Shown: in pieces, positions 8,056 to 15,568 of the stretch | Layout: the number at the start of each line of letters is the position of its first letter | How positions within the stretch are numbered: the first letter of the stretch is position 1 | From: Candidatus Saccharibacteria bacterium UBA1050 | GTDB lineage: Bacteria; Patescibacteriota; Saccharimonadia; Saccharimonadales; Saccharimonadaceae | Assembly (NCBI GenBank): GCA_002316545.1 | Contig: DCDR01000001.1 | Location: 683,692 to 747,691 of the forward strand | DNA length: 64,000 nt | Direction: 5' to 3' | Position numbers and translations under genes: made by a program | The notes under the pieces: model-generated | The model's input: only the letters and a program-made list of their open reading frames with translations | Databases searched by the model: none | Told to the model about the DNA's origin: nothing

Positions 8056-8940
8056 ATGAAAACTCGCGCAGGGTGGCGGCGATTTTTGCCTAAAACAAAC
8101 GTAACGCACAAGCAAACGGGTGCGGACAACCTTGAACATATTTTGTATACGGTGCTTCACGATGCCCCAGATAGTCGCTGGAAAGCAGCGGATGTCGAGT
8201 GGCTAAATGGCGCGATTGAAATGCTTCGATATAGGGTACAAAGCGCGGCGCCGTCTGAAAAGGCCGTATTGCTTCGGGCGTTGCTAATAGTGCAAGCACC
8301 ACGAGCAGCACGTGCACAAGCGCAAATGGACGCGCACAAGCACGGCTACCACAATCGTGAAAAGCGATTGTTTGAACTGATAGATTTTAACGATACCTTT
8401 GTTGATGCTGTACTGGCGCTCGCGCCGCATGAAAGGCCAGGCTTTGCCCAGCGGCTGTATGCAGATATAAGAAAGTTCAGCAAACAAGCTGGTGCAAGTG
8501 TGCTGAGTGATGAGCAGTACGATGCGATTGTGCGCGGCTTATCACGTGAGATAGCTGTGTATCTAGCGGCTCGTCAGTTGAATTACGAGGCGCGTATGAC
8601 CAGCCGTACTGATGACGCCCTGGGGATCGACATGATTATTACCAATGCCAAAACGCGTAACCAGCTTAATATTGATTGTAAAACTCCCAGCGCCTTTCGC
8701 TACCGCTTAGAAGATTTGGTGAAAGAGGGAAGGATTACCGACGATGAACTGCTAAAAGCTGATGAAGAAGACTATATAACAGTAGTAAATCGACACAATA
8801 ATGAGCGCATCCCGGTGACAATTGTATGCATTCGCCCTGAACGATTAGGCGAAATAAAAGACTTTGAATTTAGCGACTATCGCCCAATTCACCAACTAAT
8901 CGAAGAATTATTTGCTGGCCAACATCAGCACAAATTATGA
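8056..8940 (+). CDS. Hypothetical protein with a possible PD-(D/E)XK nuclease-like core
   Basis: 294 aa, not assigned to a named family. The first 170 residues are helical and charged. Around 195-230 the segment ALGIDMIIT followed by LNIDCKTP matches the spacing of a PD-(D/E)XK metal-dependent nuclease core (Asp on one strand, D-x-K on the next, Thr/Ser-Pro after), preceded by a short loop. This is motif resemblance only. It ends convergently with and overlaps by 6 bases the small gene on the other strand. Alternative: an unrelated conserved Saccharibacteria protein. Confidence 0.65.
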   Translation: MKTRAGWRRFLPKTNVTHKQTGADNLEHILYTVLHDAPDSRWKAADVEWLNGAIEMLRYRVQSAAPSEKAVLLRALLIVQAPRAARAQAQMDAHKHGYHNREKRLFELIDFNDTFVDAVLALAPHERPGFAQRLYADIRKFSKQAGASVLSDEQYDAIVRGLSREIAVYLAARQLNYEARMTSRTDDALGIDMIITNAKTRNQLNIDCKTPSAFRYRLEDLVKEGRITDDELLKADEEDYITVVNRHNNERIPVTIVCIRPERLGEIKDFEFSDYRPIHQLIEELFAGQHQHKL

Positions 8941-9159
8941 TTTTCGCTTTTTGCGAACAAGCATACTTACCGCAAGAACTGCGGCGATAATAACGAGTAC
9001 GCCACCACCTACGAAGTACATGTTGCCATACAGTGGAGCTACACCCGTGTCAGGGCTTCCGACTGAGGTACAACTATTTTCGTTGTAACCGCCAGAACCA
9101 TAGGTATCACATCCGTAATCGCTGCTTGCTGCAAAGTAGGTGAGGGTATGCGTGTTCAT
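8935..9159 (-). CDS. Small secreted/anchored protein with LPXTG-like C-terminus
   Basis: 74 aa. The first half is Ser/Gly/Tyr/Cys-rich; then SPDTG, a hydrophobic segment (about 20 residues, VGGGVLVIIAAVLAVSML) and a basic end VRKKRKS. This order (P-x-T-G, membrane span, positive tail) is the layout of a sortase sorting signal. No clear N-terminal signal peptide is present, so the single span may be its only anchor. Start at 9159 is supported by TAGAAT 7 bases upstream; an in-frame ATG at 9168 is possible. A sortase gene lies in the same window at 52937. Confidence 0.6.
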   Translation of the reverse strand: MNTHTLTYFAASSDYGCDTYGSGGYNENSCTSVGSPDTGVAPLYGNMYFVGGGVLVIIAAVLAVSMLVRKKRKS

Positions 9160-9263
9160 TGGTATCATTCTACCATAAGCAGAAAAATACCAAAATGTTG
9201 TTGACAACCTATAAAGCACTAGCGTATTATCTGGTGTATAAGGGTTAATTAAAAATAAAAAAA

Positions 9264-9467
9264 ATGAAAAATCAAATAAGTACCCTACTAGAAAAGGAAA
9301 TGGATCGAACCACGTTCTTGCAGCACGTTGGTATCGGTCTATTAGCGCTAACAGGATTCGCCTCGATAATGGGCGCCCTGAACGGCTACGGCAAGCAACG
9401 AGCAGTGAGCTCGGGCTTTGGCAGTGGCTCATACGGCGGTGGTAGGGAAAGCAGCAAGACTTCGTAG
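9264..9467 (+). CDS. Small hypothetical protein with one hydrophobic segment
   Basis: 67 aa: a charged N-terminus, a hydrophobic stretch (VGIGLLALTGFASIMGAL, about 22-39) and a Gly/Ser-rich C-terminus. It resembles a signal-anchor or Tat-like leader because of the basic-hydrophobic order, but no twin Arg is present. It sits directly before tatA. Function unknown. Confidence 0.55.
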   Translation: MKNQISTLLEKEMDRTTFLQHVGIGLLALTGFASIMGALNGYGKQRAVSSGFGSGSYGGGRESSKTS

Positions 9468-9499
9468 GTTTTTAACCTAAGATACGAATGTATGGAATG

Positions 9500-9523
9500 A
9501 GAGCCATACTGCTCTTGTTTTTT
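9500..9523 (+). terminator. Intrinsic terminator before tatA
   Basis: A short hairpin (AGAGC at 9500-9504 with GCTCT at 9511-9515) followed by G and a run of six T. It would end the 9264 transcript ahead of the tatA promoter. Confidence 0.65.
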
Positions 9524-9572
9524 GCGCTAGATACCGCTACTATAAAAGGCAGAACATAAAGGGGAGAAAAAC

Positions 9573-9791
9573 ATGCAAGTAACGACACTAGGAGATATCT
9601 TAGGTCTTGGTACGCCAGAACTACTACTTATTTTGGTGATTTTGCTACTATTGTTTGGTGCAACCAAACTTCCAAAGTTGGCACGTAGTATTGGGCAATC
9701 TGCGGGTGAGCTGAAAAAGGGCCTCGACGAAGGCACCGGTGATAAATCTAAGTCGACAGAGTCAAAAGATGTCGACGAATCAAAGTCGTAA
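9573..9791 (+). CDS. tatA: Sec-independent protein translocase TatA/E
   Basis: 72 aa. N-terminal membrane helix (about 13-30), the hinge FGATKLPKLARSIG, an amphipathic helix and an acidic/Ser-rich tail, the classic TatA/E layout. It would form the pore for export of folded proteins through the cytoplasmic membrane with TatC. A GGGGAG ribosome-binding site lies 8-9 bases before ATG, and a TATAAA -10-like box is at about 9540. It overlaps tatC by 23 bases. Confidence 0.92.
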   Translation: MQVTTLGDILGLGTPELLLILVILLLLFGATKLPKLARSIGQSAGELKKGLDEGTGDKSKSTESKDVDESKS

Positions 9792-10893
9792 AACTACCAA
9801 ACAGGTTGCTAACACATTTGGCGACCACATAAAAGAATTACGCACCCGCTTGTTTCTGGTTGCGGGTGTGTTTTTCGTTTTAAGTCTCATTGCGTACGCC
9901 ATACGTGATGTATTGATTGAAGTTGTACTAAGCCCCATCGGGCATCAAAAACTAATTTATCTTAATCCAACGGGTGGTTTTAATTTCATTTTCTCGGTAA
10001 CCATGTATGCTGCAGCAGTGGTGGTGATGCCATTTTTGTTGTTTCAGGTGTATCAATTCGTAAAGCCAACCTTGCCAGCAAAGGCTCGCCGCTATTCGGT
10101 ACCAGTGTTTTTGGTTGCCACGGTGCTGATGTGCTCAGGAGTCTTGTTTGGTTATTTTGTCGCCGTACCTTCAGCAATTCACTTCCTTAACACCTTTGCG
10201 GGTGACTACGTCGAAGCAAGCCTTACGGCCGATTCATACCTAAACTTCTTTATGGCGTATGTGGCAGGTCTTGGCCTTCTATTTCAGCTACCACTTATAC
10301 TGCTATTTTGGAACTGGATTTCGCCGATTCAAAAGGGTGGATTGCTGAACTCTCAACGCTACGTGATAGCTGGAGCGTTTATTGTTGCAGCCATGATTAC
10401 CCCTACGCCGGATGCAGTGAACCAAGCGATGGTCGCTGGACCAATAATCGTAATTTACCAACTGGGCGTAATAGCTGTCTTCAATATGAATCGTCGAGCC
10501 AGGAAAGCCGCAAAGAAGCAACAGGTAAACACCAAAGACGATGCACGTCCGGTGGCAAAACAATCAGTAGTAACGGCGGTTCAGCCAGTCACTCGATCGA
10601 GCACAGCTCCTCGTCCGGTGGCAGCAACAGTGGTAAATAAGCCAAAAGTGAAGCGGTTTAGTGATATTCAGCCATCACCAAGTACACACTCTGTCAGACG
10701 GCCACGACCGCAAATTCAGGCTCGTGCGAGAACTATTGATTCGATAACGCCTATGGCTGCAGCAGTGAAGCGTGAGCATGCCGCAACACCTACAGTGGCA
10801 CATCGTTCTCATGCAAAAGTACGATCGGTAGACGGCATGAGCATACCTCGGCGCCCGGGCGTTCCAACTTACCAACGAAAATCATTGACATAA
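9769..10893 (+). CDS. tatC: Sec-independent protein translocase TatC with long basic C-terminal tail
   Basis: Core of six membrane helices beginning with the TatC signature FGDHIKELRTRLF; later helices include LLFQVYQFVKPTL and ITPTPDAVNQ. TatC recognises twin-arginine signal peptides. I prefer the ATG at 9769 (MSTNQSRK) over one 30 bases upstream. The protein is about 374 aa, over 100 residues longer than typical TatC: after the last helix there is a cytosolic tail rich in Arg, Lys, Pro and Ala. The tail's role is unknown; it could bind membranes, nucleic acid or TatA. Confidence 0.93.
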   Translation: MSTNQSRKTTKQVANTFGDHIKELRTRLFLVAGVFFVLSLIAYAIRDVLIEVVLSPIGHQKLIYLNPTGGFNFIFSVTMYAAAVVVMPFLLFQVYQFVKPTLPAKARRYSVPVFLVATVLMCSGVLFGYFVAVPSAIHFLNTFAGDYVEASLTADSYLNFFMAYVAGLGLLFQLPLILLFWNWISPIQKGGLLNSQRYVIAGAFIVAAMITPTPDAVNQAMVAGPIIVIYQLGVIAVFNMNRRARKAAKKQQVNTKDDARPVAKQSVVTAVQPVTRSSTAPRPVAATVVNKPKVKRFSDIQPSPSTHSVRRPRPQIQARARTIDSITPMAAAVKREHAATPTVAHRSHAKVRSVDGMSIPRRPGVPTYQRKSLT

Positions 10894-10907
10894 AAGCTTA
10901 AACATGA

Positions 10908-10913
10908 TAAAAT
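10908..10913 (+). promoter_or_regulatory. Promoter (-35/-10), leaderless type
   Basis: TTGACA at 10885-10890 and TAAAAT at 10908-10913 are separated by 17 bases, and the ATG at 10920 lies 6 bases after the -10 box, so transcription should begin at the start codon. Confidence 0.6.
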
Positions 10914-10919
10914 AGAACT

Positions 10920-11546
10920 ATGCAACGGAGTAACGGTGCAAGGATTTTACCCTTGCTTGTCATATTAATCGTGGTGGTGCTGCTTGTAGCTGCTATTGTG
11001 GCTGCTGGCCGTGCTGTCTTTAGCGGTGGCAATTCAGCCACTGAGACTACCGAAGTAACAAACCGAGGTCGTGATGCACTGCTAAAAATTAACATGGAGC
11101 AGAGCGTCAGTATGACCGTACGAGGCCCGATTACCGCTGATGAAACCTTTACCAGCTATAAAATTACTGTATCACCAGACGAACGTGATATGGGCGTGTA
11201 CCGTGGTTACGGAGAAACTCGTATAAGGGGTAAGAAGCTCGATAACACCACTGCAGCTTATGAACAGTTCGTGTATGCGCTTGATAAAGCGAACATGATG
11301 AATGGTACAGTGCCAGAAGACGACGCAAAGAATGACCTCCGTGGAATTTGTGCGGTTGGCTATGTATACGAATTTTCAGTTATGACAAACGGCGACGAGG
11401 TCAAAACTCTGTGGACCTCAACCTGTGGCGGTTCACCAGGTTCACTCGACGCAAGCAAAGAGCAACTATCGGCGCTGTTTAAGGCACAGATTCCAGGTTC
11501 TGAAGATCTCGCTCCATTCCGTACTCCCATCAACTTTCGCTACTAG
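10920..11546 (+). CDS. Membrane-anchored extracytoplasmic protein, unknown function
   Basis: 208 aa. A short basic N-terminus and a strong membrane helix (ILPLLVILIVVVLLVAAIVAAG) form a signal anchor; the remaining about 170 residues would lie outside the membrane. Two Cys (about 142 and 168) could form a disulfide. No family recognised. Expressed from its own promoter and followed by an AT-rich gap with the -10 of the next gene. Confidence 0.75.
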   Translation: MQRSNGARILPLLVILIVVVLLVAAIVAAGRAVFSGGNSATETTEVTNRGRDALLKINMEQSVSMTVRGPITADETFTSYKITVSPDERDMGVYRGYGETRIRGKKLDNTTAAYEQFVYALDKANMMNGTVPEDDAKNDLRGICAVGYVYEFSVMTNGDEVKTLWTSTCGGSPGSLDASKEQLSALFKAQIPGSEDLAPFRTPINFRY

Positions 11547-11581
11547 TACTTTTTCTTCTAAAAAGCCCGTATACTAGAGGC

Positions 11582-12154
11582 ATGGTACAAGCAATAGTTT
11601 TTGATTGTTTTGGCGTGTTGTATCGCGATAACGCCCAGATGCTGTATGACCTCGTAAAGCCTGAGGATTTTCATAAACTTCAAGACGTTATTCACGCGAT
11701 AGACCACGGCTTTCTAACTCGAGATGAGTACTATCAGGCAGTTGCAGAAATTGGTGGCGTATCAATTGATGTAGTAAAAGATGTCGATAGTCGGCAATTT
11801 TCACGTAATGACGAACTGTTTAGCTATGTTGAGTCGCTGAAACCGCATTATAAACTAGGCTTGTTGAGCAACGTGGGGCAGGGCATAATGCAGCAATTAT
11901 TCACCGTGCAAGAGCGCGAAGAGTTGTTTGACGCTTTTGTGCTGTCGTCTGAAATTGGTGTTACCAAACCGGCCGTGCAAGCATTTGACGCGGTAGTGGC
12001 GCAACTAGGAGTGCCAGCAGAGGAAACGGTAATGGTAGATGATTTGATATCAAATATCGAAGGTGCCAAGCTCGCTGGTATGAACGGCGTGCTGTTTACG
12101 AGTAACCAGCAGGTTCAGCAAGAGTTGGGCGAATTTCTAGCGTCTCATGCCTGA
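11582..12154 (+). CDS. HAD-superfamily hydrolase (paralogue 3)
   Basis: 190 aa, same length and layout as the protein from 7479. Motif I IVFDCFGVLY (second Asp replaced by Cys), LLSNVGQG (motif II), TKPAVQAF (motif III) and MVDDLISN (motif IV). A leaderless-type TATACT lies 6 bases before ATG. It overlaps mutM by 8 bases, so the two are probably coexpressed. Substrate unknown. Confidence 0.85.
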   Translation: MVQAIVFDCFGVLYRDNAQMLYDLVKPEDFHKLQDVIHAIDHGFLTRDEYYQAVAEIGGVSIDVVKDVDSRQFSRNDELFSYVESLKPHYKLGLLSNVGQGIMQQLFTVQEREELFDAFVLSSEIGVTKPAVQAFDAVVAQLGVPAEETVMVDDLISNIEGAKLAGMNGVLFTSNQQVQQELGEFLASHA

Positions 12155-13010
12155 GCTTCCTGAAGTAGAAACAGTCAAACGTGGGCTTGAGAAACTTTTG
12201 GTTGGTAAAACCATTGCCAAAACGTGGCATGATTGGCCAAAGAGCTTTCCGAACGCGAAAAGTGACGTTGATGAATTTGTCATTGGCGCTACAGTAATCG
12301 CTATACAACGCCGCGCCAAGGTGCTACTAATCGAGCTTTCAACCAACCATACTTTAGTGACCCACCTAAAAATGACTGGACAGCTGGTGTATCGAGGTAC
12401 AACAAGCTTTGGTGCCGGGCATCCGAATGATAGCTTGATTGGCCAGTTGCCTGATAAAAGCACACGCGTAATTGTAGAATTTTCCGACGCCAGCAAGCTA
12501 TATTTTAACGACCAGCGCAAATTTGGCTGGATGAAGCTGTTCGCTACTTTAGAAGTGCCAGAAATAGATTTCATGAAACGAGTTGGGCCAGAACCACTCG
12601 AGGATGATTTCACCGCTAAGCAATTTAGTGAACGCTTCAAACGGCGTGCGAACACTTCCATAAAAGCTGCATTGCTTGATCAGACAGTAGTGGCGGGAGT
12701 AGGCAACATTTACGCTGATGAAAGCTTGTGGGGCGCACAAATTGACCCACGGCGAAAGGTAGCGAGTATTTCAAAGGAAGAATTTACGAAGCTTTATGAA
12801 GAACTTCGCGCAGTAATGAACCTTGCGATTGAAAAAGGTGGCTCAACCGACCGAAATTATGTAAATGCCGAGGGTAAAAGAGGTAGCTATATGGATTTTG
12901 CACGTGTGTTTCGCCGGGATGGCTTGGCCTGCCCACGATGCGGCAATACCATTAGCAAGATACGACATGCGGGCCGCGGAACTCACCTCTGTGAAACATG
13001 TCAAACCTAG
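12147..13010 (+). CDS. mutM: Formamidopyrimidine-DNA glycosylase
   Basis: 287 aa bifunctional base-excision repair enzyme that removes oxidised purines such as 8-oxoguanine. The catalytic N-terminus PELPEVETV (Pro2 Schiff-base nucleophile, Glu3) is intact, as is the H2TH region (DQTVVAGVGNIYADE). The C-terminal zinc finger has the C-x2-C-x16-C-x2-C pattern. Length is normal. Overlaps the upstream HAD gene. Confidence 0.96.
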   Translation: MPELPEVETVKRGLEKLLVGKTIAKTWHDWPKSFPNAKSDVDEFVIGATVIAIQRRAKVLLIELSTNHTLVTHLKMTGQLVYRGTTSFGAGHPNDSLIGQLPDKSTRVIVEFSDASKLYFNDQRKFGWMKLFATLEVPEIDFMKRVGPEPLEDDFTAKQFSERFKRRANTSIKAALLDQTVVAGVGNIYADESLWGAQIDPRRKVASISKEEFTKLYEELRAVMNLAIEKGGSTDRNYVNAEGKRGSYMDFARVFRRDGLACPRCGNTISKIRHAGRGTHLCETCQT

Positions 13011-13023
13011 CAAAAAATCCACA

Positions 13024-13052
13024 TTGACATAAGCGTCATGTCCTGCTATCAT
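13024..13052 (+). promoter_or_regulatory. Strong promoter of the 13097 surface protein gene
   Basis: TTGACA at 13024-13029 and TATCAT at 13047-13052 with a 17-base spacer, followed by a leader of about 40 bases with GAAAGG ribosome-binding sequence. Unlike most neighbours, this gene has a normal 5' UTR. Confidence 0.65.
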
Positions 13053-13096
13053 TGCACCAGATATGTCTAAGACAAATAAGAAAGGTATCTAACATT

Positions 13097-13741
13097 ATGG
13101 CGATTCTGAAGCGACAAGCTTTTAAATCTGCTGCGATTGGTATGGCTGCGCTAGCAGTAGCTGTATCTCCAGCGGTTGCCGGAGCGGTAAGCGACACCAC
13201 CACTACTACTATCAACGCAACTATCAACGCAGTTATTTCGATTGCGTCAAACAACCCACCAGCTGGTGACGCTGGTCAGGTTGACTTGAGCCTTACGCCT
13301 ACCGCAGGCGGTGTAGTAAGCAGTGGTAGCGATGACATTGAAGTGAGCACCAACAATGCAACTGGTTACGAGCTTTACCTTGCTAACAGTGACACAACTA
13401 CTAGCTTGGTGAACGGTGCGAACAACATCACCGCACATGCCGGTACGGTTGGCACGCCAACAGCACTTGCTGCGAACACTTGGGGCTTTGCGCTCGCTAG
13501 CGGTACCGCAGATATCGTAACGAACGGTTTTGACGCAAGCTACAGCGCTGAAAACAGCAATGCTTCAAGCACCTCACTCTGGGCAGGTGTTCCAAGCAGT
13601 GCTTCACCCGTAAAATTACGTGACACAACTACTACAGCATCTGCTGATGTAACTACCTTCTGGTACGGTGTAAAGGTTAACACTTCACTGCCAACAGGTG
13701 TATACACCGACACGGTTACGTATACAGCAACTACAAACTAG
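13097..13741 (+). CDS. Secreted surface protein, WxL-like, candidate major surface protein
   Basis: About 214 aa. A clear signal peptide (MAILKRQ, hydrophobic core, AVAGAVS cleavage region) leads into a Thr/Ser/Asn/Ala-rich beta protein with repeated DTTTT and TNNATGYELY segments and a C-terminal TGVYTDTVTYTATTN strand. The pattern resembles WxL-domain cell-surface proteins, though canonical W-x-L motifs are replaced by WGF and WYG. It has its own strong promoter and a strong terminator, so it is probably an abundant monocistronic product; S-layer or adhesin function is inference. The next gene encodes a possible WxL-partner-like protein. Confidence 0.75.
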   Translation: MAILKRQAFKSAAIGMAALAVAVSPAVAGAVSDTTTTTINATINAVISIASNNPPAGDAGQVDLSLTPTAGGVVSSGSDDIEVSTNNATGYELYLANSDTTTSLVNGANNITAHAGTVGTPTALAANTWGFALASGTADIVTNGFDASYSAENSNASSTSLWAGVPSSASPVKLRDTTTTASADVTTFWYGVKVNTSLPTGVYTDTVTYTATTN

Positions 13742-13757
13742 TCTTTCTGTCTTAGAT

Positions 13758-13793
13758 AAATAGCGGCCTAGATGGGCCGCTATTTCTTTTTTG
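13758..13793 (+). terminator. Intrinsic terminator
   Basis: AAATAGCGGCC pairs with GGCCGCTATTT around a short loop, then C and six T. It isolates the candidate surface protein transcript. Confidence 0.85.
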
Positions 13794-13836
13794 AGCTCTC
13801 GTTCCCACCAAGCATTAGTGCTATAATAATGCCAGC

Positions 13837-14742
13837 ATGAGGTACTCTGTAAAACGACACATACTACTTGCCGCGGTGTTTGCTATGGCTATAGCAGTAA
13901 CGGGCACTCGGGCAAGCTACGCAGCAAACAACGATACGGTGCGTGAGAGTATTACGCTTTCACCAGCCGGCCAGCGTCTACAGCTTGACCCAGGCGACGT
14001 GAAGCAACTAGAGCTAACTGTCGTGAACGATGGCGCGACTGATTACACGTTCAATCTGTATGCGCGGCCGTATTCAGTCACGAACGAAGACTACACTGCC
14101 AACTTTACAGCAGAGGCACCCAACGCAAACGCGTATCAGTGGGTGCAATTTGATACAGCCACCTTTAACATCAAAGCCGGTAAGTCACTCAAGGTGCCTT
14201 ATACTGTTCGTGTGCCGCAAAATGCCACGCCAGGTGGTCATTACGGTGTGCTGTTTGCCGAAACACAGGTTAAAGATTCAACAGACTCAACATCAATTGC
14301 ACGAAAAAAGCGTGTCGGCTCTATTATGTATCTGACCGTATCTGGTACGTTCAAGATGAAGGGAAGTGCCGAGAGTCCGGAAGTGGCATTTTTCCAGCTA
14401 CGACCACCACTCACGGCAGTGCACCGTATTACCAACGATGGTAATGCAGATTTTGTAGCGACGAATACCCTGCAAGTATATGATGTATTTGGTGCGCGAA
14501 AAGCAGAAATAAAACGTGAATACGTTGTGCTCCCAGAAACAACCCGCAAACTACCTCTTACCTGGACGGAGGCTCCATGGTTTGGCTTGTACAAAGTAGA
14601 TGTAACTACTGAATATCTCGACAAGGTTTCTCGCGGTACCCGCTATGTGCTACTAGCGCCACTGTGGGTGTATCTCGTGATTGCTATGGTAGTGGGAGCA
14701 CGTATAATTTATGCATTATCGCAACGTAAAAAACTTCGCTAA
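13837..14742 (+). CDS. Secreted membrane-anchored beta-sandwich protein (DUF916/WxL-interacting-like)
   Basis: 301 aa. N-terminal signal peptide (to about ASYAAN), two Ig-like/chaperone-like beta domains (QLDPGDVKQLELTVVND; NATPGGHYGVLF), a C-terminal membrane helix (LLAPLWVYLVIAMVVG) and a basic tail. This layout matches DUF916/WxL-interacting proteins that hold WxL proteins at Gram-positive surfaces. Assignment is by layout and short motifs. TATAAT at 13822-13827 lies 9 bases before ATG. The next gene starts within its 3' end. Confidence 0.7.
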   Translation: MRYSVKRHILLAAVFAMAIAVTGTRASYAANNDTVRESITLSPAGQRLQLDPGDVKQLELTVVNDGATDYTFNLYARPYSVTNEDYTANFTAEAPNANAYQWVQFDTATFNIKAGKSLKVPYTVRVPQNATPGGHYGVLFAETQVKDSTDSTSIARKKRVGSIMYLTVSGTFKMKGSAESPEVAFFQLRPPLTAVHRITNDGNADFVATNTLQVYDVFGARKAEIKREYVVLPETTRKLPLTWTEAPWFGLYKVDVTTEYLDKVSRGTRYVLLAPLWVYLVIAMVVGARIIYALSQRKKLR

Positions 14743-15532
14743 GCCCTTGCTACTCGCTATCTTCTTAGCGAGTACGATATTTGTTAGTCAGCCAGCAAGT
14801 GCTACGTCAACACAAATCAATGCGAATATTTGCGGTGGTATTAATCAAGGTTCTACCATTTCAATTACGAGCCCAGCAAGCGATAGCAGTGTTGATAGTC
14901 CAACCTTGCTTATAGAGGGTACGGTAAGTAGCGCGTCGCAAATTGTTAGTACGGTCAATGGTCAGTATAGCCAAACTGTCGCGCTGAGTATAAATCAGTC
15001 CACTTTTCAGCTTACTGAAACCCTGACACCGGGTACTACGACCATAGAACTGGTCGCCTACGACACTTGTGCCGTCCAAAATGATAGCGACAGTATCGTA
15101 GTAACTTACTCACCCAATACCGATCCAGGTGATGGTGGTGATACACCGACAGATGTCGATACGACAGGAGGTGGCGTTGTAGTGAGCGATAAGCCAACCA
15201 AGCTGCCTGAACAGTCAATGCTCGATAGGTTGCGGACGGTAGCGGTAGCTGGCCCTATTATTTCACTTATTGAAGCTAGCATGCGAGCGATTGGCCTGGA
15301 CAGTACGGTTGAAAAAGGCGGGATTATCGTTGGCGCGTTTCGAGTAGGGCTGTTCTTCGCTGGACTAATGATGACGCTATTTGCTAGTGTGATGCTACAA
15401 AACTTTGCGATGAGATGGGTGACTGGCTTGCACGCGCTATTTCCACGCGCTTGGCGAGGAAAGCAATTTTACCGCTTATGGACGGTACGAATAGTTGGCG
15501 CAGCACTCCTCCTTCTAGCCCTGTGGATTTAG
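14711..15532 (+). CDS. Secreted membrane-anchored surface protein
   Basis: 273 aa: signal peptide (about 1-31), a beta-domain resembling bacterial Ig-like folds (ITSPASDSSVDSPTLLIEG), a Gly/Asp/Thr-rich linker, an amphipathic region and two C-terminal hydrophobic segments ending ALLLLALWI. It overlaps the upstream gene by 32 bases in another frame. Likely part of the same surface assembly; exact function unknown. Confidence 0.72.
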   Translation: MHYRNVKNFAKPLLLAIFLASTIFVSQPASATSTQINANICGGINQGSTISITSPASDSSVDSPTLLIEGTVSSASQIVSTVNGQYSQTVALSINQSTFQLTETLTPGTTTIELVAYDTCAVQNDSDSIVVTYSPNTDPGDGGDTPTDVDTTGGGVVVSDKPTKLPEQSMLDRLRTVAVAGPIISLIEASMRAIGLDSTVEKGGIIVGAFRVGLFFAGLMMTLFASVMLQNFAMRWVTGLHALFPRAWRGKQFYRLWTVRIVGAALLLLALWI

Positions 15533-15556
15533 CCACAAATTGGGCCATAACTTTGG

Positions 15557-15562
15557 TACAAT
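15557..15562 (+). promoter_or_regulatory. -10 box, leaderless type
   Basis: TACAAT ends 6 bases before the ATG at 15569. Confidence 0.5.
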
Positions 15563-15568
15563 AGAAGT

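Noticed and set aside
8935..9432. 165-codon version of the small minus-strand gene
   Set aside because: The N-terminal part lies antisense to the gene at 9264 and is not protein-like; the -10 box fits the start at 9159.
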